Source: Noviluteimonas gilva | GTDB taxonomy: Bacteria; Pseudomonadota; Gammaproteobacteria; Xanthomonadales; Xanthomonadaceae | Direction: 5' to 3' | Assembly: GCF_009740395.1 (NCBI RefSeq) | Contig: NZ_WOXT01000002.1 | Coordinates: 372,001-436,000, forward strand | DNA length: 64,000 bases | Part shown: positions 26,023 to 35,969 of the stretch, piece by piece | Numbering within the stretch: position 1 is the stretch's first letter | How the letters are laid out: each line of letters begins with the position of its first letter | Notes under the pieces: model-generated | Told to the model about the DNA's origin: nothing | What the model saw: only the letters and a program-made list of their open reading frames with translations | Databases searched by the model: none | Program-made: the position numbers and the translations under genes

Positions 26023-27468
26023 ATGGTCCGTGCCATTGTTTCGCTCTTCCTTGCGCTCGCGTGCGTTTGCGCAATCCCGCAGGCACGGGCGGTCGACCCG
26101 CCGCAAGACCCGCCAACGCTGCAGGACATCGAAGCGCGCGTGCGCCGCCTCGAAACCCTGCTCGGCGAGACGACCCAACAAACACCCGCCGACCTGGCCT
26201 CGCTGGACCAGCGCCTGCGCGTGCTGGAGCAAAAACTCGCGGCGCAACCGGCCATCGTGGCCGCAACGCCACCGCCGCCCGCGAAGGAGGTCGAGCCCGT
26301 GGAATCGCCGAGCTTCACCTTCGACGACAAGGGGCTTGCGTGGAAGTCGTCGATCGGCGGCGGCTCCGAACTGCGCCTGCGCGGCTTGTTCCAGTACGAC
26401 GGCCGCCAATGGTTCGACGACGGCGACGTGCAGGACGACACCTTCCTCCTGCGCCGCGCCGAACCGACGATCGAAGGCAACTTCGGCGAATTGCTCGCGT
26501 ATCGCTTCACCGGCCAATTCGCGGGCGATTCGGCGAGCACGGTGGATGCGTATCTCGACGTGCGCCTGGATCCGCGCGCCACCGTGCGCCTGGGCAAGAC
26601 GAAGGTCCCGCTCGGCCTGGAACGCCTGCAATCGAGCGCGACCACCAGCCAGGTCGAGAACGGCCTGCCATCGGAACTCGCGCCCGGCCGCGACATCGGC
26701 GTGCAGTTGCAGGGCAAGTTCGACGGGCCCGGCTTGTCGTATGCACTGGGCGTCTACAACGGTACGGTCGATGGTCGCGATGGCGCGTCGACCAATCCCG
26801 ACGGCGATTTCGAAGTCGCCGCACGCGTGTTCTTCGAGCCGTGGAAGGGCGGGGACACCGCGTTGTCCGGCCTCGGCTTCGGCCTCGCGGCCACGCACGG
26901 CGACAAGACCGGCAGCGGCAACGATTTCCTCCCGCGCTATCGCACGCCGGGGCAGGTGACGTTCTTCAGCTATCGCAACGATGTCGCCGCCGCCGGCACA
27001 CACGATCGCTGGTCGCCGCAGATGTACTGGTACGTCGGCCGGTTCGGCGTGCTGGGCGAATACATCGCCTCGCGCCAGGAGGTCGCGCGCAACGGCGTTG
27101 GCGATGCGATCGACAACCGCGCGTGGCAGATCAGCACCAGCTTCGCGGTCACCGGCGAACCCGTGGGCTACCAGGGCATCACGAAGCCCGACAACCCCTT
27201 CGCGCTGGGCGAAAGCGGGTGGGGCGCCCTCGAACTCACCGCGCGCTACGGCGAACTCGACATCGACGACCGCGCCTTCCCCGTCTTCGCCAATCCGGCA
27301 AGCGCCGCGGATGGCGCACGCAGCTGGGGCGTCGGCTTCAACTGGTATCTCAACGCGCACTTCAAGCTGGTCGCCGATTACCTGCATACGACCTTCGACG
27401 CCGCGCCCGACGGCATCCGCCGCGACGCCGAACACATCCTGCTAACCCGCGCGCAGTTCTCCTTCTGA
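26023..27468 (+). CDS. OprP/OprO-type outer-membrane porin
   Basis: A 481-residue outer-membrane channel. A signal peptide ends at AIPQARA; a short coiled coil (about residues 30-75, [11 protein letters not shown] and [12 protein letters not shown]) precedes the barrel, as in OprP-family anion porins. The barrel shows [26 protein letters not shown] and the terminal LLTRAQFSF with the C-terminal phenylalanine. OprP proteins take phosphate or pyrophosphate, but here the gene lies 13 bases before a sulfate-binding protein and its ABC importer, so sulfate or another oxyanion is a reasonable guess. Upstream bases 25820-26022 hold no motif I recognise. Confidence 0.85.
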   Translation: MVRAIVSLFLALACVCAIPQARAVDPPQDPPTLQDIEARVRRLETLLGETTQQTPADLASLDQRLRVLEQKLAAQPAIVAATPPPPAKEVEPVESPSFTFDDKGLAWKSSIGGGSELRLRGLFQYDGRQWFDDGDVQDDTFLLRRAEPTIEGNFGELLAYRFTGQFAGDSASTVDAYLDVRLDPRATVRLGKTKVPLGLERLQSSATTSQVENGLPSELAPGRDIGVQLQGKFDGPGLSYALGVYNGTVDGRDGASTNPDGDFEVAARVFFEPWKGGDTALSGLGFGLAATHGDKTGSGNDFLPRYRTPGQVTFFSYRNDVAAAGTHDRWSPQMYWYVGRFGVLGEYIASRQEVARNGVGDAIDNRAWQISTSFAVTGEPVGYQGITKPDNPFALGESGWGALELTARYGELDIDDRAFPVFANPASAADGARSWGVGFNWYLNAHFKLVADYLHTTFDAAPDGIRRDAEHILLTRAQFSF

Positions 27469-27481
27469 GGCCCCCCGCATC

Positions 27482-28480
27482 ATGAAGACCTTCCTCGCGA
27501 CCTTCGCCCTCATCCTGCTCGCCGGTGTCGCATCGGCGAAATCCACGCTGCTCAACGTTTCCTACGACCCCACGCGCGAGCTCTACGAAGAGGTGAACAC
27601 CGCCTTCGCCGCGGAGTGGAAGAAGAAGACGGGCGAAGACCTCAACCTGCGCACCTCGCACGGCGGATCGGGCAAGCAGGCGCGCGCGGTGATCGACGGT
27701 CTTGGCGCCGATGTCGTCACGCTCGCACTCGCCGCCGACATCGACGCCATCGCGGAGAAAGCGAAGCTGCTGCCTGCGAACTGGCAAACGCGCCTTCCGC
27801 ACAACAGCGCGCCCTACACCTCGACGATCGTGTTCCTCGTGCGCAAGGGCAATCCGAAGGCGATCAAGAGCTGGAACGATCTCGCGCGCCCGGGCGTTGC
27901 GGTGATCACGCCGAATCCGAAGACCTCCGGCGGCGCGCGCTGGAATTACCTCGCGGCTTGGGCGTGGGCATCGCGCGAGTATCGCGATGGTCCGAAGGTG
28001 CTCGACTACATGGGCAAGTTGTTCCGCAACGTGCCCGTCCTCGACACCGGCGCGCGCGGCGCGACGACCACCTTCGTCGAACGCGGCATCGGCGACGTGC
28101 TGATCGCGTGGGAAAACGAAGCCTTGCTCGTGCAGAACGATGCGCAGACGCGCGGCAAGTTCGACATCGTCGTGCCGTCGGTCAGCATCAAGGCCGAACC
28201 GCCGGTCGCGTGGCTCGACACCAACATCGACAAACACGGCACGCGCCAACAGGCGGAAGCCTACCTGCGCTTCCTCTACACGCCGCAGGGACAGCAGATC
28301 GTCGCAAGGCATTTCTATCGCCCGGCGCAAACCGCAGGCGTATCGCCGACCGCACTCGCGCGCTTCCCGAAGGTGCCGATGGTGACGATCGACAGCGCAT
28401 TCGGTGGCTGGAAGAAGGCGCAGCAGGCGCACTTCGCCGACGGCGGTTTCTTCGACCGCATCTATCGACCGGGACGCTGA
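27482..28480 (+). CDS. sbp: Sulfate ABC transporter, periplasmic binding protein
   Basis: A 332-residue protein with a 19-residue signal peptide ([15 protein letters not shown]). The mature start [17 protein letters not shown] and the [28 protein letters not shown] and ENEALL segments are the Sbp/CysP signature that binds sulfate or thiosulfate. It stands between the porin and cysT in a tight operon. Sbp and CysP cannot be separated with certainty from the sequence. Confidence 0.93.
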   Translation: MKTFLATFALILLAGVASAKSTLLNVSYDPTRELYEEVNTAFAAEWKKKTGEDLNLRTSHGGSGKQARAVIDGLGADVVTLALAADIDAIAEKAKLLPANWQTRLPHNSAPYTSTIVFLVRKGNPKAIKSWNDLARPGVAVITPNPKTSGGARWNYLAAWAWASREYRDGPKVLDYMGKLFRNVPVLDTGARGATTTFVERGIGDVLIAWENEALLVQNDAQTRGKFDIVVPSVSIKAEPPVAWLDTNIDKHGTRQQAEAYLRFLYTPQGQQIVARHFYRPAQTAGVSPTALARFPKVPMVTIDSAFGGWKKAQQAHFADGGFFDRIYRPGR

Positions 28481-28483
28481 TCG

Positions 28484-29335
28484 ATGTCGACCGTCGCCAC
28501 GCGCCTGGTGCAGCGGATGCGCCATCCGTTGCCGGGCTTCGGCCTGAGCCTCGGGCTGGGCATGGCGTGGCTCGGATTGATCGTGCTGCTGCCGCTGGCC
28601 GCGCTCGTGGTGCGCTCGGCGGGCTTGGGCAGCGAAGGCTGGATGCGCGTGCTCGAAGATCCGCGCGTGCGCGCATCGCTCGTGTTGAGTTTCAGTGCGT
28701 CGGCCGTCGCCGCGGTGATCGCGTCGCTCGCCGGCGCGCTCGTCGCGTGGGTGATCGTGCGCTATCGATTCCCGGGTCGACGGTTGATGGACGCACTCGT
28801 CGACTTGCCATTCGCATTGCCGACGGCCGTCGCCGGCATCGCGCTGACGGCGATCTATTCGGCGAACGGGTGGGTCGGGCGTTTCGTCGAACCGCACGGT
28901 TGGAAGATCGCCTACGCACCGGCGGGCATCGTGATCGCGCTGGTGTTCATCGGATTGCCGTTCGCGGTGCGCACCTTGCAACCCGTGCTCGAAACCCTCG
29001 GCCGCGACCAGGAAGAAGCGGCCGCGTCGCTCGGTGCGAGCCGCTTCACCACGTTCCGCCGCGTCGTGCTGCCCGAACTTGCGCCCGCGCTGCTCACCGG
29101 TTTCTCGCTCGCCTTCGCGCGCGCGCTCGGCGAATACGGCTCGGTGATCTTCATCGCGGGCAACCTGCCGTTCAAGACGGAGATCGCGCCGCTGCTGATC
29201 ACGATCCGCCTGGAAGAATACGACTACGACGGCGCGGTCGCGATCGCAGCGCTGTTGTTGGCGGCGTCCTTCGTCTGCCTGATCGCGATCAACACGCTGA
29301 TCCCCGCCCTGTTCGCGAGGAAGCGTGATGTTTGA
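28484..29335 (+). CDS. cysT: Sulfate/thiosulfate ABC transporter permease CysT
   Basis: A 283-residue inner-membrane permease with six or so hydrophobic segments. The EAA loop that contacts the ATPase is EEAAASLGASRFTTFRRVVLPE, and the DLPFALPTAVAGIAL stretch is typical of CysT/CysU. Start ATG 28484 is three bases behind sbp; the last codons overlap the start of cysW. Confidence 0.94.
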   Translation: MSTVATRLVQRMRHPLPGFGLSLGLGMAWLGLIVLLPLAALVVRSAGLGSEGWMRVLEDPRVRASLVLSFSASAVAAVIASLAGALVAWVIVRYRFPGRRLMDALVDLPFALPTAVAGIALTAIYSANGWVGRFVEPHGWKIAYAPAGIVIALVFIGLPFAVRTLQPVLETLGRDQEEAAASLGASRFTTFRRVVLPELAPALLTGFSLAFARALGEYGSVIFIAGNLPFKTEIAPLLITIRLEEYDYDGAVAIAALLLAASFVCLIAINTLIPALFARKRDV

Positions 29336-30188
29336 ACGGGGCGCGCCGATCGATCCGCTGCAACCGCCGCGCTGGCTGCGATGGGGACTCACCGTGCTCG
29401 CCGTGCTGATCATGGCCTTGCTGCTGGTGATGCCGCTTGCGATGGTGCTGGGCGCGGCGTTCCAGGAAGGCGTAAAGGTATGGTTCGCCGCGCTGACAGA
29501 GCCGGATGCACGTTCGGCGCTCGAACTCACGCTCATCACCGCGGCGGTCGTCATCCCGCTCAACGCGTTCTTCGGCCTGGCGACCGCGTGGGCCGTCACG
29601 CGCTTCGAATTCCGCGGCAAGCGTGTCCTGCTGGCGTTGCTCGACCTGCCGTTCGCCGTGTCGCCGGTGGTGGCGGGCCTGTGCCTGGTGCTGCTGTTCG
29701 GGCGCGAAGGTTGGTTCGCCCCGGTCATCGATCGCTTCGGCCTGCAGATCCTGTTCGCGCGACCGGCCATCATCCTCGCGACGATGTTCATCACCTTTCC
29801 CTTCGTCGCGCGCGAACTGATTCCGCTGATGGAGCAACAAGGCTCCGAAGAAGAACTCGCGGCGCGCTCGCTCGGCGCGGGCCCGTGGCAGATGTTTCGA
29901 CGCATCACCTTGCCGAACATCAAGTGGGCGCTGTTGTACGGCGTGTTGTTGTGCGGCGCGCGTGCGATGGGCGAGTTCGGCGCGGTGTCGGTGGTTTCCG
30001 GCCATATCCGCGGCCTGACCAACACGCTGCCGCTGCACATCGAAATCCTCTACAACGAGTTCAACGCGACCGCGGCCTTCGCGGTCGCCTCGCTGCTTGC
30101 AGGGCTCGCACTGGTGACGCTGGTCGTGCGTTTCTGGCTGGAAGCGCGCCACGGCGACGCGCTCGCGCGCGCACATCGGAGACACTGA
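29328..30188 (+). CDS. cysW: Sulfate/thiosulfate ABC transporter permease CysW
   Basis: A 286-residue second permease subunit. The EAA loop is EEELAARSLGAGPWQMFRRI, and DLPFAVSPVVAGLCLVLLFG matches CysW. The start chosen is ATG 29328, overlapping the end of cysT by 8 bases; a GTG directly before it (29325) is possible. It forms the membrane channel with CysT. Confidence 0.94.
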   Translation: MFERGAPIDPLQPPRWLRWGLTVLAVLIMALLLVMPLAMVLGAAFQEGVKVWFAALTEPDARSALELTLITAAVVIPLNAFFGLATAWAVTRFEFRGKRVLLALLDLPFAVSPVVAGLCLVLLFGREGWFAPVIDRFGLQILFARPAIILATMFITFPFVARELIPLMEQQGSEEELAARSLGAGPWQMFRRITLPNIKWALLYGVLLCGARAMGEFGAVSVVSGHIRGLTNTLPLHIEILYNEFNATAAFAVASLLAGLALVTLVVRFWLEARHGDALARAHRRH

Positions 30189-30194
30189 GCCCGC

Positions 30195-31250
30195 ATGGAC
30201 CTGCACCTGCAAGGCATCGCCAAGCATTACCCCGGGGTCGCGGCGCTGGATGCCGTCGACCTCGACATCGCGTCGGGCGAACTGGTCGCGCTGCTCGGCC
30301 CGTCGGGCTCGGGCAAGACGACGTTGCTGCGCGTGATCGCAGGCCTGTTGCATCCCGATGCGGGGCGGCTGCACTTCGGCGAAACGGATGCGACATCGAT
30401 GCGCTTGCGACAGCGCAACGTCGGCTTCGTGTTCCAGCAATACGCGCTGTTCCGTCACATGACCGTGGCGGAGAACATCGCCTTCGGCCTGCGCAGTCGG
30501 CCGCGTTCGCAACGTCCCTCACGTGCGGAGATCGCCAAGCGCGTCGATGAGTTGCTGGCGCTGATCCAGTTGCCGGAATTGGGCGCGCGCTACCCGGATC
30601 AGCTTTCGGGCGGACAGAAGCAACGCGTCGCGCTTGCGCGTGCGCTCGCGATCAAGCCCAGCGTGCTGCTGCTCGATGAGCCTTTCGGCGCGCTCGATGC
30701 GAAGGTCCGCGTGGAGCTGCGTCGCTGGTTGCGGCGCCTGCACGAACGCACCGGGCAGACGACGCTGTTCGTCACGCACGACCAGGAAGAGGCGCTCGAA
30801 CTCGCCGATCGCGTCGTCGTCATGCGCGAAGGCCGCATCGAACAAGTCGCGTCCGTCGACGAAATCCACCGCGCGCCCGCATCGCCCTTCGTCTTCGAAT
30901 TCATCGGTCGCGCGAATCGCCTCGAAGGTGAGGTGCGCGATGGACGCTTCCAAATGGCGGGCCATCCGCTCGCATTGCCGATGGAAGGCGACTACGCCGG
31001 CCCCGCGATCCTGATGACGCGGCCGCACGACCTGGCGATCGTCAAGGAAGGCGACGGCTTCGCGGCGAAGGTCGTCGACCTGTTCCGCCGCGCCGACCGC
31101 ATCACCGCCGAACTCGAATGCGCCGGCCAACCGCGCACGATCGAACTCGATCTGCCCGATACGCAGGATGCCCAGGTGCCGCGCGTGGGGGATGTCGTGC
31201 GCGTCCTTCCGGTGCGCGCGTCGGTCTATCCGAACGACGGAGCCGCTTAG
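30195..31250 (+). CDS. cysA: Sulfate/thiosulfate ABC transporter ATPase CysA
   Basis: A 351-residue ATPase. Walker [10 protein letters not shown], the Q-loop FVFQQYALF, the signature [15 protein letters not shown], Walker [13 protein letters not shown] and the switch FVTHDQEEA are all intact. A C-terminal TOBE-like regulatory domain follows from about residue 240. It ends the porin-sbp-cysTWA operon and shares a 4-base stop overlap (TTAG 31247-31250) with the convergent gene. Confidence 0.95.
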   Translation: MDLHLQGIAKHYPGVAALDAVDLDIASGELVALLGPSGSGKTTLLRVIAGLLHPDAGRLHFGETDATSMRLRQRNVGFVFQQYALFRHMTVAENIAFGLRSRPRSQRPSRAEIAKRVDELLALIQLPELGARYPDQLSGGQKQRVALARALAIKPSVLLLDEPFGALDAKVRVELRRWLRRLHERTGQTTLFVTHDQEEALELADRVVVMREGRIEQVASVDEIHRAPASPFVFEFIGRANRLEGEVRDGRFQMAGHPLALPMEGDYAGPAILMTRPHDLAIVKEGDGFAAKVVDLFRRADRITAELECAGQPRTIELDLPDTQDAQVPRVGDVVRVLPVRASVYPNDGAA

Positions 31251-31642
31251 GGCGTCTTGGAGAGGTTGGTGACTTCGATGACGTCGAGCGCCAGCCACTC
31301 GAGCGCTTCGGCGCGCGTATCGAACTTGCGCGAGGGGATGTGCCGGATCTCGCACGCCAGTTCCGCCGGAAAGGCGAAGACGCTCGAAACGCCGACGAGT
31401 GCGACGCGTGCGGTCGGAATCGCCAGGTGCGTGATCGTGCGCGCGATGAAGTCGGCGCGGTTCGCCTTGTCTTCCTCGACGGGCGTGGCGTGCGTGAAGT
31501 CGACCAGGAGGCGATCGGCCTCCGCCGCACGCATGGCGCCGGCCGCGCGTTCGACGGCCTCGGCGCGCTCGAAGTAGCCGACGACGCCGGTATAACGCAC
31601 CTCGATGGTGCGCGCGTCCAGAGATTGAAGCGAATAGGGCAT
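31247..31642 (-). CDS. STAS/SpoIIAA-like small protein, copy 1
   Basis: A 131-residue soluble protein starting [10 protein letters not shown]. The alternating pattern [57 protein letters not shown] and [12 protein letters not shown] fits an alpha/beta fold like STAS or SpoIIAA-like proteins. It is similar to the protein at 35390-35809, sharing TG-V-Y-R, DFT-A, K-A-F and A-WL positions. Function unknown; such domains often sense or scaffold. It ends on cysA in a 4-base stop overlap and starts 20 bases after the stop of the next upstream gene. Confidence 0.65.
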   Translation of the reverse strand: MPYSLQSLDARTIEVRYTGVVGYFERAEAVERAAGAMRAAEADRLLVDFTHATPVEEDKANRADFIARTITHLAIPTARVALVGVSSVFAFPAELACEIRHIPSRKFDTRAEALEWLALDVIEVTNLSKTP

Positions 31643-31662
31643 GGAATCCTTTCCGTGCTGGC

Positions 31663-31986
31663 TCAGGGAGTGCGGCTGGAACGCTTGGTGCGAACGTCGG
31701 AGGACGCCGCGGCCAACGCTTCGTGCCGATCGAGATCCACCGTCTGCAACAACTCGCGATAGGCGTGTTCGGACATGCCGACCGGCGAATACACCGCGTA
31801 CATCGGGGTGTCGTGCGCGCCCGTTGCTTCCGGGTCGCCGGAACACCAACGACGCCCGTACAGCAGCGCCGAACCATTCGGCAGGTCGCGCCAGAATTGT
31901 TCCGGCGGCGCATCGAGTTCCTGCTGCATGCCATGCAGCGGGCCGCCGACGAAGGTCACGAGGATGCGGGAATTCAAATGGGGCAT
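31663..31986 (-). CDS. Hypothetical protein
   Basis: A 107-residue protein from ATG 31986. The first half is well formed (RILVTFVGGPLHGMQQELDAPPEQFW, then LLYGRRWCSGDPEATG), and the C-terminus is a basic tail (VRTKRSSRTP). No signal peptide or membrane helix. I do not recognise the family. The open frame extends upstream without good starts. It probably shares a transcript with the STAS-like gene that follows. The stretch 31987-32156 contains no other gene that I can support. Confidence 0.55.
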   Translation of the reverse strand: MPHLNSRILVTFVGGPLHGMQQELDAPPEQFWRDLPNGSALLYGRRWCSGDPEATGAHDTPMYAVYSPVGMSEHAYRELLQTVDLDRHEALAAASSDVRTKRSSRTP

Positions 31987-32157
31987 GACGCACGCACGAA
32001 TGACGACAGTGATGGGCGATTCTGCCGTAACCGTTTCCGGAAGAACATCGGTCGGCCGCAACGCATTCAGCGACGTCGCGGCAATGCGGACGGCGCGTGA
32101 AGAACCGATCCTCGGGGCCGCGTGGGGAGCATGAACATCCCTGTAATCCAAACGAGA

Positions 32158-32181
32158 AAGCCGGGCGCGCACGCCCGGCTT
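32158..32181 (-). terminator. Rho-independent terminator of the hemerythrin-like gene
   Basis: A 10-bp stem, AAGCCGGGCG (32158-32167) with CGCCCGGCTT (32172-32181), encloses CGCA. On the reverse strand it is followed by TTCTCGTTT, so it suits the gene that stops at 32196. Confidence 0.75.
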
Positions 32182-32195
32182 CATCGATGCCAGGG

Positions 32196-32717
32196 TTACT
32201 GGCGGGTGGCTTGCCGCGCCGCGGCGCCGACCGCTTTCGCCTTCTCGTTCATCACGGCCTTCTGCGCGTCGTCCGAGGACTTCCAGGTTTCATAGTCCTC
32301 GTCCATCTGCGCGCGTTCCTCGGCGCTGAACATCTCGCGCGCCATCTTGAACATCGTCTTCTCTTCTTCCTTGGCGTGGTGGTCGACGAATTCGCCGAAC
32401 ACCTTGACGCGCCCCGCGAACTCCGGCGTACCCGGTTGCGCCTGGTGCACTTCGGGAATGACGGAATTCTCGACGGCGTGATGCTCGGCGTAGGCCTCGG
32501 CAAGCGTCTGCAGTCCTTCGCGATCGGCGCGTTCCTTGAACGCCGGATAGAACACCTGTTCTTCCCACTTCGCGTGCGGGATGAGGTTGTCCTCGATCTG
32601 TTCGAGCAATTCCGCGCGGCTCTTCACTGCGCGGTCGGTGGTGTCCTTGACTTGCTCGAACAACGCACGGAGCTTGTCGTGTTCGTCCTTCAACGTCTTC
32701 AGGATGTCGCGTGCCAT
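32196..32717 (-). CDS. Hemerythrin-like HHE-domain protein
   Basis: A 173-residue, all-helical protein. The di-iron ligand pattern of HHE domains is visible: DEHDKLRALFEQ, NLIPHAKWEEQVFYPAF, AEHHAVENSVIPE and FVDHHAKEEEKTMF. Such proteins bind a non-haem di-iron centre and are linked to oxygen, nitric-oxide or peroxide responses. Start ATG 32717 has a strong GGAGGA ribosome-binding site. It diverges from a catalase gene, and both have the same sequence blocks upstream, which suggests joint regulation. Confidence 0.88.
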   Translation of the reverse strand: MARDILKTLKDEHDKLRALFEQVKDTTDRAVKSRAELLEQIEDNLIPHAKWEEQVFYPAFKERADREGLQTLAEAYAEHHAVENSVIPEVHQAQPGTPEFAGRVKVFGEFVDHHAKEEEKTMFKMAREMFSAEERAQMDEDYETWKSSDDAQKAVMNEKAKAVGAAARQATRQ

Positions 32718-32745
32718 CAGGTGTCCTCCGGTTGACTGCACCCGG

Positions 32746-32871
32746 CGATGCTGGACTCGTCGCGGTGCAAGTGACGTCAATGAAATGGACGCACGAAGCT
32801 GACTGATTCAGCCAACGAGCCTCATGTCGATGTCACTTGCATCGGCGTAGTTGTGGTGAGTCCACGCATCG
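32746..32871. promoter_or_regulatory. Mirror-image upstream elements of divergent hemerythrin and catalase genes
   Basis: The 10-mer GTCACTTGCA occurs once on each strand: reverse 32775-32766, read toward the hemerythrin gene, and forward 32832-32841, read toward katE. A second block, GAGTCCAGCATCG (reverse 32758-32746) and GAGTCCACGCATCG (forward 32858-32871), follows each copy, after 7 and 16 bases. Each first block lies 42-49 bases before its start codon. This looks like a shared promoter or activator element used in both directions. Confidence 0.5.
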
Positions 32872-32882
32872 AGGTGTTTTCC

Positions 32883-35210
32883 ATGGCCCGTCGCAAGTCG
32901 CAGTCGCCCACGCCCGCTTCCCCTCGTATTGCCGAGCAAATGGCCGATGTCGACGCGACGTCGGCGGCGATGCCGTTCAACGCGAACAAGCCGCTCGAAT
33001 ACGGCTACGACAATGCGCATGCGCCGCAGGAAGGCGAGGGCGTGGAGCCCCCAAGCGAGGCTGTCGGCGCAAGCACACTGAGCGAAGTGAATGCGTCGGA
33101 CAAGCTCGGTACACGCGCCACGAGCGGTGAGCCGGTGGCGGTCGGCCCGCTCGATCCTGTGCGCACCGATGCCAGCGCGCAGCGAATGACGACCAACCAG
33201 GGCGTCCCCGTTTCCGACAACCAGCATTCGCTCAAGGCCGGGCTCCGCGGCCCTGCGCTGTTGAAGGATTTCGTCCTCCGCGAAAAGATCACGCACTTCG
33301 ACCACGAGCGCATCCCCGAACGCATCGTCCATGCGCGCGGCAGCGGTGCGCACGGTTTCTTCGAATGCTACGCACCGCTGACCGATCTCACGCGCGCCGC
33401 ACCGTTCCAGGCGAAAGGGAAGGTCACGCCCGTGTTCGTGCGCTTCTCCACGGTGCAGGGCGAGCGCGGGTCGAAGGACACCGCGCGCGACGTGCGCGGC
33501 TTCGCGGTGAAGTTCTACACCGACGAAGGCAACTGGGACCTGGTGGGCAACAACATCCCCGTGTTCTTCATCCAGGACGCGATGAAGTTCCCGGACCTGG
33601 TGCATGCAGTGAAGCCCGAGCCGCACAACGCGATGCCGCAGGCCGCTTCGGCGCACGACACGTTCTGGGATTTCGTGTCGCTCATGCCCGAAAGCACGCA
33701 CATGCTGATGTGGGTGATGTCGGATCGCGGCATCCCGCGCTCGTATCGCATGATGCAGGGCTTCGGCGTGCACACCTTCCGCCTGGTCAATGCGCAGGGC
33801 GAAGCGCGGCTGTGCAAGTTCCACTGGACGCCGAAGCTGGGCACGCACGCGCTCGCCTGGGAGGAAGCGGTCAAGATTTCGGGCGCGGACCCGGATTACC
33901 ATCGCCGCGATCTGTGGGAAGCCATCGAAGCCGGTGCGTATCCGGAGTACGAACTCGGCGTGCAGGTCTTCACCGAAGACGATGCGGCGCGCTACTCGTT
34001 CGACATCCTCGACGCGACCAAGCTCGTGCCGGAGGAGCTGGTGCCCGTGCAGCCGATCGGCCGCATGGTGCTCAATCGCAATCCCGACAACTTCTTCGCC
34101 GAGACCGAGCAGGTGGCGTTCTGCACCGCGCACGTGGTGCCGGGCATCGACTTCACGAACGATCCGCTGCTCGCCGGCCGCATCCATTCCTACGTGGATA
34201 CGCAGATCTCGCGCCTGGGTGGACCCAACTTCCACGAGATTCCGATCAATGCACCCATCGCGCCGGTGCACAACAACCAGCGCGACGGCATGCATCGACA
34301 GGCGATCCATCGCGGTCGTGTCTCGTACGAACCGAACAGCCTTGGCGGCGGTTGTCCGTTCCAGGCAGGTGCCGCGGGCTTCGTTTCCTTCCCCGAACCT
34401 GTGAAGCAGGATGAATTGCGCGGTCATCCCGAAAAGTTCGCCGAGCACTACAACCAGGCGAAGTTGTTCTTCGACAGCCAGACGCCGGAAGAACAGGCGC
34501 ACATCGTCGGCGCGTTCCGCTTCGAATTGAGCAAGGTCACGGTGCCGGCCGTTCGTGCGCGCATGCTCGCCGGATTGGTGAATGTTTCGCGCGACCTGGC
34601 CGCGAAAGTCGCGGACGGCATCGGCATGGAACTGCCGGATGCACTGCCGCGCGCCATCGCGCGCGTCCCCAAGGCCGAAGTGAAATCTTCGCCGGCGCTT
34701 TCGATGACGGCGAGGCCGGGTGAACCCGGCGTGCGCTCGCGCAAGTTCGCGATCCTCGTCGCCGATGGCGTCAACGGGAAGACGGTGGAAGCCGTGCAGC
34801 GCGCATTGCTCGATGCCGGCGCGGTCCCGCGCCTGATGGGCGTGCGCATCGGCCCGTGCACCACGCAGGCGGGCGATACGCTCGATGCCGACGTGTCGCT
34901 GGAAAACGAGCCCGGCGTGCTGTTCGACGGCATGATCGTGCCCGACGGCGACGATCGCATGGGCGAGTTGCGCAAGGACGCGCGCACGCTCGATTACCTC
35001 AAGGAGCAGTATCGACACTGCAAGGCACTGCTGGTCTTCGGCGACGGCGGTACATTGTTGGAGTCGGCGGGGATTCCGGCCACGCTGCCCAATGGCGACG
35101 AGGATCCCGGCCTGGTCGTCGGCAACGATGCGCGCGGCGCGATCCGTTCCTACATCGAAGTCGCGGGCCGCAGGCACTGGGAACGGGAAACCGATCCGCC
35201 CAGGGTTTGA
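32883..35210 (+). CDS. katE: Large-subunit catalase (KatE/HPII type)
   Basis: Haem catalase decomposing hydrogen peroxide; 775 residues, the long clade-II type. After a variable N-terminus (about 90 residues) the core shows the distal histidine in [40 protein letters not shown], and the proximal haem tyrosine in [14 protein letters not shown]. The C-terminal domain from about residue 620 ([19 protein letters not shown]) is the class-I amidotransferase/DJ-1-like domain of HPII. Start ATG 32883; an in-frame GTG at 32853 is less likely. Expression is probably stress-induced. Confidence 0.95.
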   Translation: MARRKSQSPTPASPRIAEQMADVDATSAAMPFNANKPLEYGYDNAHAPQEGEGVEPPSEAVGASTLSEVNASDKLGTRATSGEPVAVGPLDPVRTDASAQRMTTNQGVPVSDNQHSLKAGLRGPALLKDFVLREKITHFDHERIPERIVHARGSGAHGFFECYAPLTDLTRAAPFQAKGKVTPVFVRFSTVQGERGSKDTARDVRGFAVKFYTDEGNWDLVGNNIPVFFIQDAMKFPDLVHAVKPEPHNAMPQAASAHDTFWDFVSLMPESTHMLMWVMSDRGIPRSYRMMQGFGVHTFRLVNAQGEARLCKFHWTPKLGTHALAWEEAVKISGADPDYHRRDLWEAIEAGAYPEYELGVQVFTEDDAARYSFDILDATKLVPEELVPVQPIGRMVLNRNPDNFFAETEQVAFCTAHVVPGIDFTNDPLLAGRIHSYVDTQISRLGGPNFHEIPINAPIAPVHNNQRDGMHRQAIHRGRVSYEPNSLGGGCPFQAGAAGFVSFPEPVKQDELRGHPEKFAEHYNQAKLFFDSQTPEEQAHIVGAFRFELSKVTVPAVRARMLAGLVNVSRDLAAKVADGIGMELPDALPRAIARVPKAEVKSSPALSMTARPGEPGVRSRKFAILVADGVNGKTVEAVQRALLDAGAVPRLMGVRIGPCTTQAGDTLDADVSLENEPGVLFDGMIVPDGDDRMGELRKDARTLDYLKEQYRHCKALLVFGDGGTLLESAGIPATLPNGDEDPGLVVGNDARGAIRSYIEVAGRRHWERETDPPRV

Positions 35211-35254
35211 TCCGGGAATGTCTCGATTTGGTCGACGCCGCCACAACCGGCTGT

Positions 35255-35283
35255 TTGACACGGCCCATCTCCTGCAATCGTAT
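35255..35283 (+). promoter_or_regulatory. Possible promoter before the second STAS-like gene
   Basis: A perfect -35 TTGACA (35255-35260) is followed after 17 bases by TCGTAT (35278-35283) or after 20 bases by TATTCA (35281-35286). Neither -10 is strong, so the call rests mainly on the -35. The sequence GTCACGTTCA at 35303-35312 is 8/10 like the catalase-region block. Confidence 0.3.
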
Positions 35284-35389
35284 TCAATGCTGAAACGCAC
35301 GAGTCACGTTCAACTGAACAGGCGAGGACCGTTTTCAGGGGAGTAACTTCCGGCGCTTGTCTCCGGCAGACGCAGGGCGTCGCAAGGCC

Positions 35390-35809
35390 ATGCACCTCTC
35401 GCTGTATGTCTCCGCCTGCGGCACGCGCCTGACCGCTTCGCTCACGGGCCCTGTGAGCTACGCCGACCGCCGACGCGCACTGGATGTCGTTTGCCAGCGC
35501 GGCAAGGCGGAGGGCATCGATCGCTATCTGATCGACTTCACCCTCGCGTGGCACAGCCTGGGCACGCCGGAAGAGAAGGCGTCGTTCTTCCATGCGCTGC
35601 GCGATCGACGCGAGTTCGAAGGCGCGCGCATCGCCTACCTCAATTGTCCCGAAGGCAACATCGTCGAATTGCGCGAGGCGGCGGCGCAGGTGGGATTCAC
35701 GGCGGGCATCTTCGGCGATCGCAGTGCGGCGATCGATTGGCTGCAACGCGACGCGCAAATCGTCCCTGCGCGTCCGCTCGCGTTCGGCCGCGGGGCGCAC
35801 CTGCGCTGA
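35390..35809 (+). CDS. STAS/SpoIIAA-like small protein, copy 2
   Basis: A 139-residue soluble protein from ATG 35390, preceded by AAGG. The pattern RLTASLTGPVSYADRRRALD, RYLIDFTLAW, EEKASFFHALRD, ARIAYLNCPEG and SAAIDWLQ parallels the protein at 31247-31642, so the two look like diverged paralogues on either side of the hemerythrin/catalase pair. Its C-terminus is extended by a basic tail. Function unknown. The 160 bases that follow hold no gene I can support. Confidence 0.65.
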   Translation: MHLSLYVSACGTRLTASLTGPVSYADRRRALDVVCQRGKAEGIDRYLIDFTLAWHSLGTPEEKASFFHALRDRREFEGARIAYLNCPEGNIVELREAAAQVGFTAGIFGDRSAAIDWLQRDAQIVPARPLAFGRGAHLR

Positions 35810-35969
35810 GGCACGAGAAGCCTTCGGGCGAGCCGGCCGAATGCATCCTGTCCTCGCACCGGCTTTCGCGTGGACGTGGCACGCAATGCTCAACGATTGG
35901 CGCCGAATGCCAAGCGCCCTTGGCACCCCGTCCCTAGCCTAGCCTTCGTTGAAAAAAAGGATGAGGCCG

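Noticed and set aside
27362-30040. Reverse-strand open frame of 892 codons
   Set aside because: It is antisense to the sulfate importer genes sbp, cysT and cysW and has no recognisable domain.
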